Assembly: GCA_038259365.1 (NCBI GenBank)
Contig: JBBSOW010000114.1
Location: 1 to 10,165, forward strand
Length of the DNA: 10,165 nucleotides
Reading direction: 5' to 3'
Source of the DNA: JBBSOW01 sp038259365
Lineage (GTDB): Bacteria > Actinomycetota > Actinomycetes > Propionibacteriales > Propionibacteriaceae
This document shows positions 7,608 through 10,165 of the stretch, piece after piece. A model generated the notes under the pieces. That model did no database searches. It saw nothing but the letters and a program-made list of their open reading frames with translations, and had not been told where the DNA came from. Positions within the stretch are counted from its first letter, which is position 1; each line of letters starts with the position of its first letter. The translations under genes were made by a program, and so were the position numbers.

Positions 7608-7768
7608 CACAGACGCCGTCGACGATCCTCGGGGCGGATATCGATGCCGAATTCTGCAGAGACTCTCCGCCGGGGCTTCGTCGCGCAAGATCCGCTCCGC
7701 GGGACCATGCGATCGTCACTGCATCTCGACAGCATGACGAAGGTCGAGTAGCCGCGCCCCTGAATTGA
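7608..7768. other. convergent gap between res and the sigma-like gene
   Basis: This stretch of 161 bases separates two convergent stop codons. I find only a weak CTCGAC/GTCGAG inverted repeat (7725-7730 and 7743-7748) and no strong terminator. It may contain the right junction of the defence cargo, but no direct repeat matching the left side was found by eye. Confidence 0.4.
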
Positions 7769-8515
7769 TCAGGCCGCGATCGCTGTCATGTGGTCGAGGT
7801 CGACTCGTCCGGCCGAGGCGGCCGCGGAGAGTTTGCCCAGGGCGCGGTGGTGTCGTTGGCGTGCGGCGGCATGGGTGATACCCAGAGCGGCCGCGGCGGT
7901 CTTGAGGGTGACGCCGTCTCCGTTGAGGTAGAGGGCGCGCAGCAGCTGGATGTCGGTGGGGGAGAGAATGCCCTCTTCGAGCGCGGAGTCCAGGGTGGTG
8001 TGGAGCAGCTGGTCGCGGGCGCTGGTTGGTTTGGGGGAGTCCGCCTCGAGGTTGATGTCGGTGAGGGCGACTGGTCGTGCTGTGGCCGCGGGTATGTGAT
8101 TGAGGGCGTCGAGGGAGAGGTTGCCGGCGACGCTGCCAGGCCTGTGCACCGGGTAGGTGGCGATCGCGTGCCACATGGCTTCGAGGGCGACACCGGTGGG
8201 GTCATCGAGGCGGCGGGCGTGGGCTGTGTGGGCGAGGCGTGCGACTTTGCCGAGCATCGTCTGGAGCAGAGCACGACCGGCGAGGGCGTTGCCGGTGTGG
8301 TGGGTGTGGATCAGTGCGCGCAGGACGCGGTCGGCGCCGTGGGGGGTGGAGATGGCGATGGCGGCGAGGACGTCGCCGAGGGTGTCGAAGACCTGTAGGT
8401 CGCGGTGGCTGCCCAGATCGGTGGCGGGGCGCAGCGCGAGCTCGGCCCATTCGGTGTTGAGGGCTCCGAGGACGCCGCTGGTGTGTTGGCGGGCGGCGGG
8501 GTGGGTTGTGGTCAT
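7769..8515 (-). CDS. sigma-70 region 4-like helix-turn-helix protein
   Basis: The 248-residue product has a mostly helical N-terminal body with a sigma-like segment around 104-138 (tryptophan-containing MWHAIATYP, then AGNLSLDAL). A C-terminal helix-turn-helix follows at about 184-230 (LSPTDIQLLRALYL..LGITHAAARQRHHRALGKLS), closely resembling sigma-70 region 4. I recall similar proteins as conserved hypotheticals on actinobacterial elements near transfer genes; that is memory, not a search. It probably binds promoter DNA, perhaps in the adjoining divergent region, to control itself and the transfer operon. ATG 8515 has AGGAG 7 bases upstream and is preferred. An in-frame ATG at 8548 has GAGGG 6 bases upstream and would add 11 residues. 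Codon use is even more GC-biased than in the defence genes, fitting a different origin from the cargo. Confidence 0.65.
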   Translation of the reverse strand: MTTTHPAARQHTSGVLGALNTEWAELALRPATDLGSHRDLQVFDTLGDVLAAIAISTPHGADRVLRALIHTHHTGNALAGRALLQTMLGKVARLAHTAHARRLDDPTGVALEAMWHAIATYPVHRPGSVAGNLSLDALNHIPAATARPVALTDINLEADSPKPTSARDQLLHTTLDSALEEGILSPTDIQLLRALYLNGDGVTLKTAAAALGITHAAARQRHHRALGKLSAAASAGRVDLDHMTAIAA

Positions 8516-8607
8516 GGTGTCGCTCCTGGCCGGGAGGGAGGTGGTCATTGGCCACCCTCACCTGAGGTCATTGACGTCAGACTTGGTTGGGGAGCGGTTC
8601 CGGGGCT

Positions 8608-8686
8608 GTGCCAAGGGGGCGCGGCGGCACCAATTTCTGGCAGCTCCTGCCGTGTGTTTGCGCAGGTCACAGACGTGCCAAGGGGG
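8608..8686. repeat. 12-bp direct repeat, two copies 67 bases apart
   Basis: GTGCCAAGGGGG is found at 8608-8619 and 8675-8686. The start-to-start distance is 67 bases. A looser relative, GTGGCCCAAAAG, begins near 8698. Repeats of this length upstream of transfer genes often bind a regulator or belong to an origin region; which applies here cannot be decided from the sequence. Confidence 0.45.
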
Positions 8687-8720
8687 GTGGGGGAGGTGTG
8701 GCCCAAAAGAAGTTGGCCGT

Positions 8721-8748
8721 TTTGGTGTCACACGACCTGACCTACATA
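8721..8748 (+). promoter_or_regulatory. weak candidate promoter for the transfer operon
   Basis: TTGGTG (8721-8726), a 16-base spacer and TACATA (8743-8748) form a poor -35/-10 pair. It sits 37 bases before the ATG at 8785, in the least GC-rich part of the divergent region. Plausible by position only. Confidence 0.25.
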
Positions 8749-8784
8749 GGGGTGAGAGAGCTACCGGACCTGAAGGAGCACCCC

Positions 8785-9027
8785 ATGGCTGAGGCCACCT
8801 GCCAGGAGGACACGTTCGACCGAGCCGCGTTGGACGACTCGTCTGCGGTTCTGCACGCCCGCCGTGAGCTTGAAGCGTTGTCCGTGGACGTGATCACCGC
8901 TCCTGGCCTGGCGACTGTGGAAGCTGGCCGGCTTGAGCTGTTCCTGCAGTCGTCGACGTGGCTGGACGCGGCTCCGGCCGCGAGGCGGCTGGCCGGTGCT
9001 GGCCGGGTGTTCCGGAGTGAGCCGTGA
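8785..9027 (+). CDS. hypothetical 80-residue protein, first gene of the transfer operon
   Basis: I do not recognise this protein. It is small, soluble and rich in alanine and charged residues, with no membrane segment, signal peptide or cysteine motif (a single Cys at position 6). The middle (about 18-58) probably forms helices. The ATG at 8785 has AAGGAG 6 bases upstream, which is strong support for translation. Its TGA overlaps the GTG of the TcpC-like gene by 4 bases (GTGA), so the two are translationally coupled. Position suggests an accessory or regulatory role in conjugation. The reading frame is open further upstream, but the strong ribosome site decides the start. Confidence 0.7.
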   Translation: MAEATCQEDTFDRAALDDSSAVLHARRELEALSVDVITAPGLATVEAGRLELFLQSSTWLDAAPAARRLAGAGRVFRSEP

Positions 9028-10097
9028 GCCTGCGGTCTGTGGTCAAGACCGGCCGGTCGGGGTTGGCGGGAGACCTGGCCGGTCCCGCCGACCTCGACCA
9101 GCCCTCGCGGTGGTGGCAGCGGGCGTGGTCGTGGGCGCGACGCCGCGATGAGACCATCGCTACGGCGAACCAGCAGGTCACCGCGTCCTGGGTCACCCGG
9201 GCCGTCACGGTGGCTCTGTGGGGTTGCGTGGCCATGGGCCCCCTTGCCCTCATCGCAGCCTGGGCGGCAATATCCTCGAGCGGGTCGCCGGCCCCCACTG
9301 CCGCGGCGGTCGCCCCTGACCGGGCGGAGGATCGAGCCGTCGTGGGGGAGTACGCCCAACGGGTCGTCACCACGTGGCTGACCGCCACCGATGACAACCC
9401 GGATGCGTTGGCCGCCATGGTCGTCGGTGCCGACCTGGCGGTGTTGGCGAAGGTGCCGTACGTCGTGCGCGACCCCGCGGTGGCGCGGATCCTTGAGGTG
9501 GACGACACGTGGTCGGTGACCGTCGCCGCCACCGTCACCGACGCCCGCAAGGTCACCGACCGCCGCTACTTCCAGGTCCCGGTCCGTCTGGACGGGGGAG
9601 TGGTCAGCGCTCTGACCCTGCCTTCCCCGGTGTCGCCGCCGTTGGCCGGCATGGCTAGAAGCACGAGCTACCGCACCCAGGTCGGCGCTGACAGTTCGGC
9701 CGCGACCGCGGTCGGTGAGTTCCTCAGCGCCTACCTCGCCGGCTCCGGTGACGTCAGCCGCTACCTGACCCCTGGAGTGGCATTGACTGGCTTGACTCCA
9801 GCCCCGTACACGGGGGTTCGCCTCCAAGACGTTCGCGCCGACGCCGACATCGACCTGGAGAGCGCCCCATCAGATGGTCAGCAACTCAGAGTGCTGGTCA
9901 CGGCATCGGTGACCAGCACCGACGATCAGGCCTCATCGGTGTCTTACGCCTTGACCCTGACCGCCCGCGCCGGCCGGTGGGAGATCACTGCGATCGACCC
10001 CGCCCCAGCCTTCGCCCCTCCGCCACCCGGCGCCGCCACGGCACCGGACATGGGGCTCTCACCCGAGAGCCCCACACCGACCCCCACCGCTCCGTAG
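9024..10097 (+). CDS. TcpC-family (VirB8-like) conjugal transfer membrane protein
   Basis: The 357-residue product has a cytoplasmic N-terminus (1-57, basic and tryptophan-rich) and a single transmembrane helix at about 58-84. Two consecutive extracellular domains of NTF2-like type follow, roughly 103-205 and 222-328. The layout matches TcpC, the Gram-positive counterpart of VirB8, which helps build the type IV secretion channel for conjugation. Segments such as YAQRVVTTWLTA (110-121) and VGEFLSAYLAG (230-240) open the two repeats. A proline- and threonine-rich tail (328-357) closes the protein and is probably disordered. GTG 9024 has GGAG 6 bases upstream and overlaps the preceding stop. Two long perfect inverted repeats lie in the last 210 bases of the gene. 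Family assignment is from architecture and recognisable segments, fairly sure. Confidence 0.8.
   Translation: MSLRSVVKTGRSGLAGDLAGPADLDQPSRWWQRAWSWARRRDETIATANQQVTASWVTRAVTVALWGCVAMGPLALIAAWAAISSSGSPAPTAAAVAPDRAEDRAVVGEYAQRVVTTWLTATDDNPDALAAMVVGADLAVLAKVPYVVRDPAVARILEVDDTWSVTVAATVTDARKVTDRRYFQVPVRLDGGVVSALTLPSPVSPPLAGMARSTSYRTQVGADSSAATAVGEFLSAYLAGSGDVSRYLTPGVALTGLTPAPYTGVRLQDVRADADIDLESAPSDGQQLRVLVTASVTSTDDQASSVSYALTLTARAGRWEITAIDPAPAFAPPPPGAATAPDMGLSPESPTPTPTAP
9891..9919 (+). repeat. perfect 11-bp inverted repeat inside the TcpC-like gene
   Basis: GTGCTGGTCAC (9891-9901) and GTGACCAGCAC (9909-9919) are exact reverse complements around a 7-base loop. The repeat lies in the region encoding the second extracellular domain. 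It would form a stable RNA hairpin. It may be chance in GC-rich coding DNA or a transcript-processing element. Confidence 0.4.
10051..10074 (+). terminator. strong hairpin at the 3' end of the TcpC-like gene, possible attenuator
   Basis: TGGGGCTCTC (10051-10060), the loop ACCC and GAGAGCCCCA (10065-10074) form a perfect 10-bp, GC-rich stem with a 4-base loop. It ends 20 bases before the stop codon, inside the proline-rich tail. There is no T-run, and the next gene starts 13 bases after the stop, so full termination would cut the operon. Partial attenuation or mRNA-end protection is more likely. Confidence 0.35.
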
Positions 10098-10109
10098 GAG
10101 GAGATCTCG

Positions 10110-10165
10110 ATGTCCACGACCCTCAGCCTGGTCAACGAGGCCAGCACCCACGCCGCCGCGGTTCA
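10110..10165 (+). CDS. start of a third transfer-operon gene (truncated by window edge)
   Basis: Only the first 18 codons are visible (MSTTLSLVNEAS, then THAAAV). The ATG at 10110 has a very strong AGGAGG 8 bases upstream that overlaps the stop of the TcpC-like gene, and the gap to that stop is 12 bases. Same strand and tight spacing make it part of the transfer operon. In related elements a small membrane protein of the secretion channel often follows TcpC, but the visible part is too short to support any product. Confidence 0.6.
   Translation, partial: MSTTLSLVNEASTHAAAV

Larger units (their letters stand above)
8516..8784. other. divergent regulatory region before the transfer operon
   Basis: This stretch of 269 bases lies between the divergent sigma-like gene and the 80-residue gene. 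It contains the palindrome TGACGTCA (8572-8579), a 12-bp direct repeat (8608 and 8675), the short hairpin GGCAG-CTC-CTGCC (about 8639-8651), a possible promoter (8721-8748) and GGGGTG/CACCCC arms (8749-8754, 8779-8784) that bracket the next gene's ribosome site. No gene is seen. Confidence 0.55.

Noticed and set aside
7637..7659. EcoRV, ClaI, EcoRI and PstI sites within 23 bases, resembling a cloning polylinker
   Set aside because: The order and spacing do not match a vector polylinker that I can recall, and flanking sequence is ordinary GC-rich DNA on both sides with no vector remnant. Most likely coincidence.
7786..8792. Long open frames on the plus strand and in other frames across the sigma-like gene
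   Set aside because: These are high-GC shadow frames with repetitive glycine- and arginine-rich products; the minus-strand frame carries the helix-turn-helix.
1..10165. CRISPR array, tRNA, rRNA or insertion sequence
   Set aside because: No regularly spaced repeats, no tRNA T-arm-like motif in a cloverleaf context, and no transposase or terminal inverted repeats were found by eye.

Overview
This is GC-rich (roughly two-thirds G+C by eye) actinobacterial DNA that looks like part of a conjugative or integrative element carrying defence cargo. The actinobacterial assignment rests on strong G/C preference at third codon positions, frequent GTG starts with GGAG-type ribosome sites, an actinobacterial-style TcpC transfer protein and a sigma-like helix-turn-helix protein of the kind seen on such elements. 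No integrase, relaxase, replication gene, tRNA or rRNA is visible, so plasmid and integrated element cannot be told apart, and genus cannot be read from the window.

Layout. (1) 1-747, minus strand: the N-terminal 249 residues of a ParB-like protein, running off the left edge. (2) 748-1115: a divergent, gene-free stretch with several inverted repeats. (3) 1116-2592, plus strand: a two-gene cassette, a small two-helix SLATT membrane protein overlapping by 8 bases a CD-NTase (SMODS) nucleotidyltransferase. This is the make-up of a minimal CBASS-like anti-phage signalling system (nucleotide synthase plus pore-forming effector). (4) 2593-2879: short non-coding leader with repeated heptamers. (5) 2880-7607: a type III-like restriction-modification pair, mod and res, separated by 3 bases. 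(6) 7608-7768: short gap where the convergent genes meet. (7) 7769-8515, minus strand: sigma-70 region-4-like protein. (8) 8516-8784: divergent region with a 12-bp direct repeat and a candidate promoter. (9) 8785-10165, plus strand: start of a transfer operon, with an 80-residue unknown protein, a TcpC/VirB8-like transfer protein and the first codons of a third gene.

How the parts fit. The ParB-like gene, the sigma-like gene and the TcpC operon are plausible element backbone (maintenance, regulation, conjugation). The interval of about 6.5 kb between them holds two defence systems of different logic: modification-guided DNA cleavage, and nucleotide-triggered membrane disruption. The best candidate for an under-described system is the SLATT/CD-NTase pair, whose effector start codons sit in the loop of a perfect 9-bp hairpin. 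The restriction subunit is also unusual: its C-terminal nuclease region shows PD followed by D-P-H instead of the usual PD-(D/E)xK.
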